This document shows positions 1 to 9,317 of a stretch of DNA of 64,000 nt, in pieces. The stretch comes from Rhodoferax koreense (GTDB taxonomy: Bacteria > Pseudomonadota > Gammaproteobacteria > Burkholderiales > Burkholderiaceae_C). Where the stretch lies: NCBI RefSeq assembly GCF_001955695.1, contig NZ_CP019236.1, positions 4,650,001 through 4,714,000 of the forward strand, given 5' to 3'. The position numbers and the translations under genes were made by a program. The notes beneath the pieces were generated by a model. That model was given only the letters and a program-made list of their open reading frames with translations, had not been told where the DNA came from and made no database searches. Numbering within the stretch: position 1 is the first letter of the stretch; each line of letters starts with the position of its first letter.

Positions 1-237
1 CAGTTGGGCCGCACGCTACTTCACAGTGCCATGGCCGCGGTCGCTGCGGCCATGGCACCAGCGCTGGTGTTCTTTTGGCTGGGCGCTACGCCTGATGACC
101 GCATCCTGCCGCTGGCCATTGCGGTGCCAGGCAGCATTGCAATCTTCGTGGCCGCGGTCATCGTCTGCAGACACCCGTTGCTGCGTGAATTGCAGCGGGT
201 CTGGCCCAAACTCGCGTCGGTAGGGCAAGGCGCCTGA
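1..237 (+). CDS. C-terminal end of a probable polysaccharide flippase (partial)
   Basis: The reading frame is open at the left window edge and ends at a stop at 237, so only the last 78 residues are visible. They contain two hydrophobic stretches (about residues 10-27 and 36-54) and then a short basic, amphipathic tail with an HPLLREL-like segment. This layout resembles the end of Wzx/MATE-type oligosaccharide flippases, which move lipid-linked sugar units across the inner membrane. The assignment rests mainly on context, because the neighbours make exopolysaccharide. Any other multi-spanning membrane protein of the locus is possible. It converges with the glycosyltransferase that ends at 271. 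Confidence 0.5.
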   Translation, partial: QLGRTLLHSAMAAVAAAMAPALVFFWLGATPDDRILPLAIAVPGSIAIFVAAVIVCRHPLLRELQRVWPKLASVGQGA

Positions 238-270
238 GCGAGACGCCATCGACCAACCTGCGCTGTCGAA

Positions 271-1518
271 TCAGGACGGAACGATTCGGCCTAACAACTG
301 AGCCAACGCTTCTGACCTGCCACGCCTCGACGCCCGCAGCACAGCATCGCGCGCTGGCAAGACGGCCCGCCGTTCACGAATACCGTCCAGGAAAGCCGGA
401 AGCAAGGCTTCGATTTCCTCGGTCACGTCGAGGCGGGCTATCGCATCCAATCCGGCGCCACGCAACACCCCTGCTGTGTCGCCGGCCGGGTCAGTCAGCC
501 CGATGATGGGTTTGCCGGCGCGCAGGTATTCGTAGATCTTGGCCGGTATCTGGGCATTGCAATTGCTCGCCTGCATGACCAGCAAGGCATCGACCGACAG
601 CATTTCGGCCAACGCCTCGCGATACGGCACCGGAGGACACATCTCGATGAATTCGGCCACACCAAACCTCGTTGCCAATGAGCTCAGCAAGCTATCGTGG
701 ACGGAGGCACGAAAGCGAATCCGCACATCAGTGGGTTTGAGCCGTCCGCTGGCCGAAAGCCGCTGCAGGGCCATGAACAATTGCGTCGGATCTCGCTCCG
801 ACGGGTAGACGATGCCGCTGTGCAAGAGAATCAGCGGACGCTGCCCGTTCGGGTTCTTTTCCGGCAAGAGTGACAAGCCAGAACCAGAAAAACTCTCCTC
901 GTCATAGCCGTTTTCCAGCACCTCCACCCGTTCCGCAGCATCAGGATACCGTTCGCGATAGATGGCGGCAGCCCCTGGGGTGGTGAAGACGGAGTGTCGG
1001 GCTTGCAGCAACGCGGTTTCCTCGATGCGCTGGTAGCTCCGCCAGGTCTGCGGGTCGGACGGGTAGCCCTCCTGGGCCATCGGGTCGCGGAAATCCGCCA
1101 CCCAGGGAATCCCGGTGTTCCGATGGAGCGTCTGCGCGATGACGTGCGCCGTGGCGATCGGATAGGTCGACCAGATCACATCTGGCCGGTGTTCTCTAAT
1201 CAGCCGCATGCCTTGGCGAACCGCATCGAAGCGCCAGCTGATCCAGCGATCTGGCCTGGCCATCCAGCCGGGATAGCGCCCCTTGATGTTGAGATGGCGC
1301 GCCGTATCGAGGGCGAAAGCGCGGCACACCGGCGTCGAAGCCGGCACATCGCGCATCAAGTCTTCACTGGTTTGTTCATAGGCCCGAGGATCGGCGGTCA
1401 GCACCACGGGCTGCCAACCCAGCGCGGGAAGATGCTGCACAAATCGAAGCGTGCGTTGAATGCCGCTGCTTCCGGCCAGCGGCGGGAAGTGATATGCAAT
1501 CATCAATATTTTTTTCAC
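271..1518 (-). CDS. Family 4-like glycosyltransferase of the exopolysaccharide locus
   Basis: This 415-residue protein has the two-lobed GT-B layout of retaining glycosyltransferases. The N-terminus has a Rossmann strand and the loop AGSSGIQRT (residues 15-23). The C-terminal lobe has AKIYEYLRAGKPIIGL near residue 326, the usual nucleotide-sugar binding region of GT4-type enzymes. It probably adds one sugar to a lipid-linked oligosaccharide at the cytoplasmic face of the inner membrane. The start is GTG at 1518, chosen because the family begins with a short Lys-Lys-Ile-Leu strand. It is transcribed away from the asparagine-synthase-like gene and lies outside the main operon. Donor and acceptor sugars cannot be read from the sequence. 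Confidence 0.8.
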   Translation of the reverse strand: MKKILMIAYHFPPLAGSSGIQRTLRFVQHLPALGWQPVVLTADPRAYEQTSEDLMRDVPASTPVCRAFALDTARHLNIKGRYPGWMARPDRWISWRFDAVRQGMRLIREHRPDVIWSTYPIATAHVIAQTLHRNTGIPWVADFRDPMAQEGYPSDPQTWRSYQRIEETALLQARHSVFTTPGAAAIYRERYPDAAERVEVLENGYDEESFSGSGLSLLPEKNPNGQRPLILLHSGIVYPSERDPTQLFMALQRLSASGRLKPTDVRIRFRASVHDSLLSSLATRFGVAEFIEMCPPVPYREALAEMLSVDALLVMQASNCNAQIPAKIYEYLRAGKPIIGLTDPAGDTAGVLRGAGLDAIARLDVTEEIEALLPAFLDGIRERRAVLPARDAVLRASRRGRSEALAQLLGRIVPS

Positions 1519-1831
1519 GCGAGCACCAGGACTTGATCGGTTGTTCTCCGGCGCATGAACATGCGGTATGGAGCGGGACCCCGCATGATAAATGCCCTAT
1601 TGGCACCCAGCGGCCGAAACTTCGACTCTGCGCATCGTGCAGCGACGCGACGCGTCGATTCCACGGCAGGACGTGAACAAATCACCCATCGCATGAGCAC
1701 GTCGAAGATTCGGGCGCCGGCAGGCCTCAAGGCCACTATCATGCGGGGCAGGTGTTTGTTCTGCCGCTATGGCTCGGTACTGACGGGCAGCGCGGACTTC
1801 AGACCATCGTTTCAATCGGGCACGGTTTTGC
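1519..1831. other. Divergent intergenic region without a recognised gene
   Basis: About 310 bases separate the minus-strand glycosyltransferase from the plus-strand asparagine-synthase-like gene, so promoters for both should lie here. I found no convincing sigma-70 or sigma-54 site. A TTGGCACC stretch near 1600 has a -24-like half but the wrong spacing to a -12 GC. No MCGI-type glutaminase N-terminus that could complete the downstream gene was found in any plus-strand frame. Confidence 0.4.
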
Positions 1832-3526
1832 GTGCCTTTCCCATTTCCGTATATGTCCATGCAAAGTCCTCCGTTGGCGAGCGGCACACCCCGCTTCAAC
1901 GACAGCAAATTGACCGAACTGGCACGCAGCCAAGGCGCACTGGCTGCGTGGCAAAAAGCGATTGATACACCCCATCCGGCCCAGGCCATCGCCGAAGTGG
2001 ACGGTGACTTCGCCACCGGCTTTCACACCGCGACTGGAAGTGTGGTGCTGGCCGTGGATCGATTCGCCATCAGAACGCTGTGTTACCGCGAGGTGGATGG
2101 TGAACTTCGATTTGCGTCGCGGGCTGATGAGCTGGCCGACGCCAGCACGGAGATCGACCCTCAGGCGATCTTCGATTACCTGTATTTCCACGCTATTCCC
2201 TCCCCTCGGACCATCTTCAAGGGCATCTTCCGCCTGCCGCCGGGGCACTACGCGGTCTGGACGAAGGGCAAGCTCGACGTCGCGCCCTATTGGCAACCCA
2301 CTTTCGCCGAGAAGAGAGACCCCTCTTTCGAAACACTGAAGGCCGAATTCAGAAACCTGCTCGTCGAGTCCGTGGGCAAGCAACTGGACGGCAGCAAGCC
2401 AGCATGCTTCCTGAGCGGGGGCACTGACAGTTCGACCATTGCCGGCATGATCGGCCAAGCCTGCGGTGCACCAGCGTCCAGTTACTCCATCGGCTTCGAG
2501 GCCGAAGGTTATGACGAAATGGAATTCGCCAGGATCGCCGCCAAGCAGTTCAAGACCCGGCACCATGAGTATTACGTGACCCCCGCCGACCTGGTGCGCA
2601 GCATACCCAGCGTGGCGGCGCACTTCGATCAGCCGTTTGGCAACTCTTCGGTCCTTCCCTCCTATTACTGCGCCAAGATGGCCAAGGAAGACGGCGTGAG
2701 CAAACTCCTGGCTGGCGATGGGGGCGACGAGCTGTTCGGCGGCAACACCCGCTACGCCAAACAACGCGTGTTCGGTTGGTACCAACACCTGCCCGGACCC
2801 CTGCGTCGCGGAGTGATGGAACCGCTGCTCGGAACTTCGGCCGCGCGCAAGTTGCCTCTTCTGAGCAAGGCGGCAAGCTATGTGGAGCAGGCTTCCGTGC
2901 CGATGCCCGACCGGCTCCAGATGTACAACCTGATCATGCGGCTGGGCGTGCAAGACATCTTGACACCGGGCTTTCTGTCGCAAGTCGATATCGGCGCGCC
3001 GCTGAAACACCAGCAAGAAGTGTGGAGAGCGACACCACCTTGTAGCGACGTCAACGCGCAGTTGGCCTTCGACTGGCGCTACACGCTGGCCGAAACCGAC
3101 CTGCCGAAGGTGCTTGGTGCTACCAGCGCCGCACAGGTTGCCGTGGGCTTCCCCTTTCTGGACCGCAAGTTGCTGGATTTCTCGATGGGTCTGCCCAGCG
3201 ACTACAAGCTCAAGGGCATGAAACTACGCTGGTTTTTCAAGGAGGCGCTGCGCGGCTTTTTGCCCGACGACATCATCACCAAGAAGAAACAGGGGTTCGG
3301 ATTGCCCTTTGGCGTATGGGCGTTGCGCGACAGCGCCTTGAACGCTCTCGCAACCGACTCGCTGCATAGCCTGTCGCGCCGTGGCATTGTCCGCCCCGAA
3401 TTCATACAGTCCCTGCTCGCCGTTCGCCTGGCCGAACATCCAGGCTATTTCGGCGAGATGGTCTGGATTCTGATGATGCTCGAGCAGTGGCTGCGTCGTC
3501 ATGCTCCGAACTACCGGTTAGGCTGA
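1832..3526 (+). CDS. Asparagine synthase-like amidotransferase lacking the glutaminase nucleophile
   Basis: The 564-residue protein carries the ATP-pyrophosphatase synthetase domain of class II asparagine synthases. The PP-loop SGGTDSS is near residue 195, and GDGGDELFGG and the QGFGLPFGVW region lie further on. The N-terminal part keeps the second half of the glutaminase fold (GDFATGFH, VDRFAIRTL) but has no MCGI start, so the Cys needed to release ammonia from glutamine is absent. It may use free ammonia or another nucleophile to form an amide, as beta-lactam-synthetase-like relatives do. Starts at 1832 (GTG), 1853 and 1859 (ATG) are all possible and none has a clear Shine-Dalgarno sequence. 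It is followed 15 bases later by the beta-helix gene, so the two are probably co-transcribed. Confidence 0.8.
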   Translation: MPFPFPYMSMQSPPLASGTPRFNDSKLTELARSQGALAAWQKAIDTPHPAQAIAEVDGDFATGFHTATGSVVLAVDRFAIRTLCYREVDGELRFASRADELADASTEIDPQAIFDYLYFHAIPSPRTIFKGIFRLPPGHYAVWTKGKLDVAPYWQPTFAEKRDPSFETLKAEFRNLLVESVGKQLDGSKPACFLSGGTDSSTIAGMIGQACGAPASSYSIGFEAEGYDEMEFARIAAKQFKTRHHEYYVTPADLVRSIPSVAAHFDQPFGNSSVLPSYYCAKMAKEDGVSKLLAGDGGDELFGGNTRYAKQRVFGWYQHLPGPLRRGVMEPLLGTSAARKLPLLSKAASYVEQASVPMPDRLQMYNLIMRLGVQDILTPGFLSQVDIGAPLKHQQEVWRATPPCSDVNAQLAFDWRYTLAETDLPKVLGATSAAQVAVGFPFLDRKLLDFSMGLPSDYKLKGMKLRWFFKEALRGFLPDDIITKKKQGFGLPFGVWALRDSALNALATDSLHSLSRRGIVRPEFIQSLLAVRLAEHPGYFGEMVWILMMLEQWLRRHAPNYRLG

Positions 3527-3540
3527 GTGACGGCGCAACC

Positions 3541-4704
3541 ATGGTTGGCCGATTCGCTTCAACTGCCTGCCTGGTGATGCTCTGCACCGTGTTCGCTTAC
3601 CGAAGTACGGCGGCACAAACGACAGCCGGCGGCACGGCGGGGCAAATCATCCATGTTGGTGCCACGCGCGACATCAAAACCATTGCGGCCGCGGCCCGGC
3701 TGGTCCGCGACGACGGCATCGTCGAGGTCGACGCTGGCGATTACCTTGCCGACGTCGCGGTTTGGGACAAGCGCAATCTGACGGTACGGGCCGCCGGAGG
3801 GCGCGTTCGGTTGATCGCCAACGAAGCCTCGGCCGAGGGCAAGGCAATCTGGGTGGTTCGCAGCGAAAAGATGCAGGTCGAGGGCTTCGATTTCAGCGGT
3901 GCTGCGGTTCCCAGCCGAAATGGAGCCGGGATCAGGTTCGAAAAGGGTTGGCTCGTGGTGCGCGACTGCAGCTTCATCGGCAATGAGAACGGAATTCTCA
4001 CGAGCAACAACCGCGACAGCCAACTTGACATCGAGGACAGCGAATTCGCACACAACGGCTTTGGTGACGGGCAAAGCCACAACCTCTATGCAGGGGAGAT
4101 TGCCCGCCTCTCGGTCACGGGCAGCCACTTCCACCATGCGAAGGTGGGCCACCTGCTGAAGACCCGGGCCGCCCTGAACGATATCCGCTACAACCGGCTC
4201 ACAGACGAGACCGGTGGCGAGGCGAGTTATGAACTGGAATTCCCCAACGGCGGGGTGGCTTACGTCATTGGCAACATCATTCAGCAAAGCGCGAGCACCA
4301 GCAATCCCCACCTGATTTCCTATGGTGCCGAGGGCTACAAGTGGCCTCGCAACGAGCTGTACCTCGTACACAACACTTTGCTCGACGATCGTCCCGAGGG
4401 CGGTGTTTTCCTCCGGGTGAGTCCGGGCGCTGACTTGGTCAGGACCGAAAACAACCTACTGGTCGGCAACGCGAAGGACACCATTGGAGAACCTGCGCGC
4501 AATTTTCGAGCCGCCTTCGAGGATCTGGTCGATAGGCAGCGAGGCGACTATCACCTGAAAAAGGGTTCACGGCTCATTGGAAAGGCTGTGCAGATGGCTG
4601 CGGATTCGACCGTTCAGTTATCTCCGCAGCGCGAGTACGCCATGCCCAGAGGCAGCATCGCATTGCGGAAGAACCCGATCAACCCGGGCGCGCCCCAGAA
4701 TTGA
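3541..4704 (+). CDS. Secreted right-handed beta-helix protein
   Basis: The 387-residue product starts at ATG 3541 with a signal peptide (basic start, hydrophobic stretch ACLVMLCTVFAY, then a small-residue STAAQ cleavage region). The mature part shows short irregular repeats ending in turns such as RDCSFIGNENGI, EDSEFAHNGF and TGSHFHHAKVG. This is the pattern of right-handed parallel beta-helix proteins of the pectate-lyase or alginate-epimerase type. Such proteins in exopolysaccharide loci act on the polymer in the periplasm as lyase, epimerase or protective scaffold. No catalytic triad could be assigned, so enzyme activity is inference. It begins 15 bases after the asparagine-synthase-like gene and converges with the ligase gene ending at 4743. 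Confidence 0.75.
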   Translation: MVGRFASTACLVMLCTVFAYRSTAAQTTAGGTAGQIIHVGATRDIKTIAAAARLVRDDGIVEVDAGDYLADVAVWDKRNLTVRAAGGRVRLIANEASAEGKAIWVVRSEKMQVEGFDFSGAAVPSRNGAGIRFEKGWLVVRDCSFIGNENGILTSNNRDSQLDIEDSEFAHNGFGDGQSHNLYAGEIARLSVTGSHFHHAKVGHLLKTRAALNDIRYNRLTDETGGEASYELEFPNGGVAYVIGNIIQQSASTSNPHLISYGAEGYKWPRNELYLVHNTLLDDRPEGGVFLRVSPGADLVRTENNLLVGNAKDTIGEPARNFRAAFEDLVDRQRGDYHLKKGSRLIGKAVQMAADSTVQLSPQREYAMPRGSIALRKNPINPGAPQN

Positions 4705-4742
4705 AGCGCATCACCTTCCCTGCCTGCCTGGCCCAAGCGGCC

Positions 4743-6059
4743 TCACCTGGCCGGCTTGCCGAAGATCCAGAACCGCCGTTTTTTCTTCGAGCCAGCAGCC
4801 TGCACAGCTTGCTCTGCAGCCTCTCTGATCCAGGCTTTCTGGTCCATCCACCGTGAACCGGCCACAACCAGGATCAGTATGTTGTAAGGCAGGTCGAAAT
4901 ATGCGAGGCTGAGGAACGCGCCGCCCACCGCATAGCCCGCCATACTCACCTGGCACATGGAACCCAAGTCCGATACCCAACGCGTTTCTGGTTGCTTCAG
5001 CCCTTGCTTGCGCATTCGACCGGCCGTTCCCCAGACAAAACTCCACATCACCAGAAAGATGAACAGCCCGAGGAATCCATGTTCACCCAGAACCTGGAAA
5101 TAAATGCTGTGCGCCGCATGCACGTCGGTCGGATCGGGCGCGTATCGGCCGAAAGTTTCAAGGTTATAGATGCCAAAGCTGCCACCGAAGAAGTTGTGAC
5201 TTGCCAGGTTCCATGCCATTTGCCAAGCGTTGATCCGGCCCATGGCCGAACCATCCTCTTGGTATTCGCCGATGGTCTCCATGCGGTTCATCCAGCTGTC
5301 AGGCATGAAGCCAATCAGCACCAGGCCGATCACAACCATCAAGACGCCCACCGCCGCCTTGCTTTCGCTACGCCACCACATCACAAACCCCATCGCTCCC
5401 AAGGCCAGAAGAGCACCGCGGGACTGCGATCCTAGCGACGCCACCGCACACAGGATCATCACCGCCGTCAAAGCATGTTTGACCCAGCGGCTCTCCACTT
5501 GCATCTGCAGGAACCGAATCAGCGGAATGACGATCACCAGAGCCAGGGCGATCTCGTTGTTGCCTTCGATGAAGGTACCGTCCGGGCCCCAGACCCGGTA
5601 ACTGCCACCTGTCGCAATCGTGAAGAGCCCCCCCTTGAAGCCATAAAAACCAATGGACCCGGCGAGCACCCAGGCCAGCCCCATGATGTGCTGGCGGCTG
5701 TGCAAAACGACCAGGGCCACCAAGATCATGAAGTCGATCTTGACAACGGTTTTCCAGGGCGTGATGCTGTACTCCACCATGAAGCCCATCGGCAAGGTGA
5801 TCGTCACCCAAAGCATGAAAAGCATCAGCATCGCCGTCTCCCTGGAGACGAAGTAAACTTTTCTATCCTTGGATACCAGGATACCCACCAGAGTCGACAG
5901 CGCCACGGCCGCCGCAACAGGCATGCTGCTCAAGACCCAGCTGTAGCTGTGCGGGTTCATGATGCTGATCCAGGTCCACGTCAATGCGCCGATCCACGGA
6001 CGAGCGAAGGCACAACAGATCAGGCTGAAGATGACGCCGCCCAACAAAAGGTCTCTCAT
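4743..6059 (-). CDS. O-glycosylation ligase of the exosortase A system (Wzy/WaaL-like)
   Basis: The 438-residue protein is almost entirely membrane-spanning, with ten or more hydrophobic segments and a large periplasmic loop. It carries O-antigen ligase/polymerase signatures: SQSRGALLAL in the middle and HAAHSIYFQVLGEHGFLGL near residue 320. It matches what is known as the putative O-glycosylation ligase of the exosortase A system (TIGR03097-like). Its likely job is to polymerise or transfer lipid-linked sugars to protein or glycan acceptors on the periplasmic side. ATG 6059 is chosen because the next upstream start would extend the protein with a non-hydrophobic leader. It is the last gene of the main operon, about 90 bases after the preceding glycosyltransferase. 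Confidence 0.85.
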   Translation of the reverse strand: MRDLLLGGVIFSLICCAFARPWIGALTWTWISIMNPHSYSWVLSSMPVAAAVALSTLVGILVSKDRKVYFVSRETAMLMLFMLWVTITLPMGFMVEYSITPWKTVVKIDFMILVALVVLHSRQHIMGLAWVLAGSIGFYGFKGGLFTIATGGSYRVWGPDGTFIEGNNEIALALVIVIPLIRFLQMQVESRWVKHALTAVMILCAVASLGSQSRGALLALGAMGFVMWWRSESKAAVGVLMVVIGLVLIGFMPDSWMNRMETIGEYQEDGSAMGRINAWQMAWNLASHNFFGGSFGIYNLETFGRYAPDPTDVHAAHSIYFQVLGEHGFLGLFIFLVMWSFVWGTAGRMRKQGLKQPETRWVSDLGSMCQVSMAGYAVGGAFLSLAYFDLPYNILILVVAGSRWMDQKAWIREAAEQAVQAAGSKKKRRFWIFGKPAR

Positions 6060-6148
6060 GGCCGAGCGCGTCCTGGGTTGATTCGAAGGCCGCAGCACAT
6101 GGCCGGCATGAGTTCACTGGGGCACATCGTTCGCCTTTTTGGAGCCGC

Positions 6149-7381
6149 TCATGCGGCGCGTGTGGCTTCGGTCTGCGCGTCAAGCACGGACTGGTAGGGC
6201 TGGCGGTAGTTGGCGATGCTGGCCGTCCAGTTGCGCTCAGCTTCCACAAAACGACGACCCGCGGCACGCAGCCTCGGCCATTCGTCTTTGGACTGCACCA
6301 AGTCGACGATGGTCTGCGCCAGCGATTCCGCACTGCCCGCCTTGAACAACAGGCCGGTCTCGCGATGGCGAATCAACTCCTTGTGCCCGCCGACATCGGA
6401 GGCCACCAGCAAACGCCCCTGGGCCATCGCCTCCAGCGGCTTCAACGGCGTCACCAACTCGGTCAGGCGCATGGAATGACGCGGATAGGCCAGCACATCG
6501 ATGAGGTCGTAATACCGCTGCACCTGCGCATGCGGCACTCGACCAGTGAAAATAACCTTATCGCTCACGCCCAGTGCCCGCGCCTGGGCTTTGAGTGCAT
6601 CGTCCTGCGGGCCGCCGCCAACGAGCAGCACCCGAACGTCGGGCAGAAGGGTAAGCATGCGGGGCAAGGCATCCAGCAGCAAATCCAGTCCCTCGTAGGC
6701 GTAGAACGAACCGATGAATCCGATCACGGTTTTGTTCGTCAGGCCCAATTCCGCCTTCAGCGACAGATCGGCGACGCCACCGGTGTCGAATGATTCGATG
6801 TCGACCGCATTGGGGATCACGGTCACCCGCGCAGACGGAATACCTCGCGCCACGATGTCGGTCCTCAGGCCCTCGCAGATGGTGAAGACGTGGTCAGCGC
6901 CCCGCAGTGCACGCGTTTCGAGCCAACGCGTGAGCCGGTAGCGTGCGCTGCCTTCCGCTGTCGAGCCATGGTCCACGGCGGCATCCTCCCAAAAGGCGCG
7001 CACTTCGTAGACCACCGGAATGCCGAGGCGCTTGCCGACGCGCAAGGCCGGGATGGCGTTGAGAACCGGGGAATGGGCATGCAGCAGATCGGGTTTCACC
7101 CGCTCCGCGACGTCCTGCAGCCTCGCTTCGATCTGTTTCATCATTCGCAGTTCACCCAGACCGGGCAAGGACTTGCGCTCCACCGGCGAAACCAGGGTCC
7201 GGTAGAAATGCCAACCATCCACGGTTTCCTCCGCCTCGCTCGGCGCCGTATGCTTTGGCGTCGTGAGATGGAAGGTTTCCCAACCCAGCTTGCGTTGCTC
7301 GCGCAGAATGGAAAGCGTGCGAAACGTATAACCGCTGTGCAACGGTATGGAGTGATCGAGCACGTGCAGGATACGCGTCAT
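6149..7381 (-). CDS. Exosortase A system glycosyltransferase (TIGR04063-like)
   Basis: A 410-residue GT-B glycosyltransferase. The start MTRILHVLDHSIPLHSGYTF and the C-terminal region with ELVTPLKPLEAMAQGRLL are typical of the glycosyltransferase group found only in XrtA/PEP-CTERM loci. The Glu-rich donor site (PLKPLEAMA) fits GT4 enzymes, which are retaining and cytoplasmic. The ATG at 7381 overlaps the stop of the amidotransferase gene (ATGA at 7381-7378), so translation is probably coupled. It likely adds one sugar of the repeating unit. The sugar itself is unknown. Confidence 0.87.
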   Translation of the reverse strand: MTRILHVLDHSIPLHSGYTFRTLSILREQRKLGWETFHLTTPKHTAPSEAEETVDGWHFYRTLVSPVERKSLPGLGELRMMKQIEARLQDVAERVKPDLLHAHSPVLNAIPALRVGKRLGIPVVYEVRAFWEDAAVDHGSTAEGSARYRLTRWLETRALRGADHVFTICEGLRTDIVARGIPSARVTVIPNAVDIESFDTGGVADLSLKAELGLTNKTVIGFIGSFYAYEGLDLLLDALPRMLTLLPDVRVLLVGGGPQDDALKAQARALGVSDKVIFTGRVPHAQVQRYYDLIDVLAYPRHSMRLTELVTPLKPLEAMAQGRLLVASDVGGHKELIRHRETGLLFKAGSAESLAQTIVDLVQSKDEWPRLRAAGRRFVEAERNWTASIANYRQPYQSVLDAQTEATRAA

Positions 7382-9312
7382 GCCGGCAGGCCTTCCTTCG
7401 AAAGGACAGCCGCGCTTTCCGACTGCATGACATTGCGCAGAAAGGCCTCGAACATCAGCAGTGTCCACAGCGGCGCGCTGTAATCACGCGCGCCGGAGTC
7501 ATGGGCGCTGACCAGATGCTCGAGGTATTCGCGGTTGAACCAGCCGGTTTCGGCCAGACGCGGCCCTAGCACGGCATCACGCACGCGTTGCTTCAGCGGC
7601 CCACGGAACCAGCGCGCCAGCGGCACGGCGAAACCCATCTTGGGCCGGTAGAGGATGTCATCGGAGAGGTGGGGCTCCATCGCCTTCTTCAGCAGGTACT
7701 TGGATTCCTGCCCGTTGATCTTCAGCGAAGACGGCAAGGTAGCCGCCCATTCGACGAGTTCATGGTCCATCAGCGGTTCGCGCACTTCCAGCGAATGTGC
7801 CATGCTGGCGCGATCGACCTTGGTGTTGATGTCGCCCACCAGATACGTTTTCAAATCGATGTATTGGATCAACGCCAATGGATCGTCGGTGTCGGCCTGG
7901 GCCGCGTGGTAGTTGAAAACCTCTTGGGCGTTGTAGCCCGCCAACTCAGTCTTGAAACGTTGACTGAAGAGCTGATCCCGCATGGGATCACGCAAAATCG
8001 ACACCGAATGGAAATAGGCTTCGACCGAATTGCGAGCCATGCCCTCAAACGTCGTCTTGGCGCGGAACATGCGCGGAGCCCAATCGGCTTTCGGATAGAT
8101 CTTGCCAAGTGTCTTGAACAGCGGCTCACGCACGGAAGCGGGAATTGAGGATCGCATCTTTTCTTCCATCAGATGCATGCGGTAGCGCCGATAGCCGCCG
8201 AAAGTCTCGTCGCCGCCATCACCGGAAAGCGCGACGGTGACATGCTTGCGCGCAAGTTGGCAGACGCGGTAGGTCGGAATGGCTGAGCTGTCGGCATACG
8301 GCTCGTCATAGAGCCGAGCCAACTCGTCGATGAGATCGAAGTCGTCGCTTTTCACCGTTTCTACACGGTGGTTCGTCCCATAGCGATCGGCCACGGTTTG
8401 CGCAAATTCGGCTTCATTGAACTGCGGATCGTCGAAGGCGATCGAGCAGGTGTTCACCGGCTCCTTGGACAAGCCCGCCATCGTTGCAACCACGGCGCTG
8501 GAGTCCACACCACCCGAAAGAAACGCACCCAGCGGAACTTCAGCGATCATGCGCAAGCGCACCGATTCCTTGAGTTTCTCGTCGAGTTCGAGGCAGGCCT
8601 CTTCGGCCGTGATCGGATTGTCCAGTGTGAATCTCACATCCCAATAAGCCTTGGGCTCACCCACCGGATGGCCTCTGCGCAGGGTCAGCGTGTGCGCCGG
8701 CGCCAGCTTCTTGGCTTGGCGAAAGATCGTGCGTGGTTCAGCGACATAGCCCAACGCGAAATACTCTTCAACGGCCAAAGGGTCCATTTCCCGCCGCAGG
8801 CCACCATGCGCCAACAAGGCCTTCAGCTCGGAGCCGAACAGCAACGTGCCGTCGTCGAGTAGAGCGTAATACATGGGCTTGACCGCTAAACGGTCCCGCG
8901 CCATGAAGAAAGTTTCGGTATTCCGGTCCCACAGTGCAAAGGCGAACATGCCGCGCAGCCGCTTCACACAGCTTTCGCCCCAGGCCTCCCAGGCATGGAC
9001 AATGACTTCCGTGTCGCTGCGGGTACGGAAGACGTAGCCCAGCGCCTGCAACTCAGGGATCAATTCCAGATAGTTGTAGATTTCGCCGTTAAACACGATG
9101 ACGACCGAGCCGTCGGCATTGAAAAGTGGCTGTTGGCCGGTGGACAGGTCGATGATGGACAGCCTGCGGTGCCCGAAGGCCACACCTGGTTCGATGTGCA
9201 CACCCACCTCGTCTGGACCCCGATGCAATTGGGCCAGATTCATGCGCTGCAGGACTGCGGGGTCAAAATCACGCTTGCCGCGGGTGTCGAAAATACCGGT
9301 GATGCCACACAT
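7378..9312 (-). CDS. Exosortase A system amidotransferase, glutamine-dependent asparagine synthase type
   Basis: The 644-residue protein is a complete class II glutamine amidotransferase. It begins MCGITGIFDT, with Cys2 as the glutaminase nucleophile, followed by the RRLSIIDLS and FNGEIYNY motifs. The synthetase PP-loop SGGVDSS lies near residue 263, followed by SGDGGDETFGGY. It matches the asparagine-synthase-like amidotransferase of XrtA loci (TIGR03108-like), thought to amidate a sugar acid of the exopolysaccharide, perhaps the uronic acid made by the nearby dehydrogenase. It starts 5 bases after the upstream glycosyltransferase and ends in an ATGA overlap. It contrasts with the paralogue at 1832, which lacks the glutaminase Cys. 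Confidence 0.9.
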   Translation of the reverse strand: MCGITGIFDTRGKRDFDPAVLQRMNLAQLHRGPDEVGVHIEPGVAFGHRRLSIIDLSTGQQPLFNADGSVVIVFNGEIYNYLELIPELQALGYVFRTRSDTEVIVHAWEAWGESCVKRLRGMFAFALWDRNTETFFMARDRLAVKPMYYALLDDGTLLFGSELKALLAHGGLRREMDPLAVEEYFALGYVAEPRTIFRQAKKLAPAHTLTLRRGHPVGEPKAYWDVRFTLDNPITAEEACLELDEKLKESVRLRMIAEVPLGAFLSGGVDSSAVVATMAGLSKEPVNTCSIAFDDPQFNEAEFAQTVADRYGTNHRVETVKSDDFDLIDELARLYDEPYADSSAIPTYRVCQLARKHVTVALSGDGGDETFGGYRRYRMHLMEEKMRSSIPASVREPLFKTLGKIYPKADWAPRMFRAKTTFEGMARNSVEAYFHSVSILRDPMRDQLFSQRFKTELAGYNAQEVFNYHAAQADTDDPLALIQYIDLKTYLVGDINTKVDRASMAHSLEVREPLMDHELVEWAATLPSSLKINGQESKYLLKKAMEPHLSDDILYRPKMGFAVPLARWFRGPLKQRVRDAVLGPRLAETGWFNREYLEHLVSAHDSGARDYSAPLWTLLMFEAFLRNVMQSESAAVLSKEGLPA

Positions 9313-9317
9313 GGTTG

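Noticed and set aside
1599..1616. TTGGCACC stretch as a sigma-54 site before the asparagine-synthase-like gene
   Set aside because: The -12 GC is one base out of place and the TTGC half is missing.
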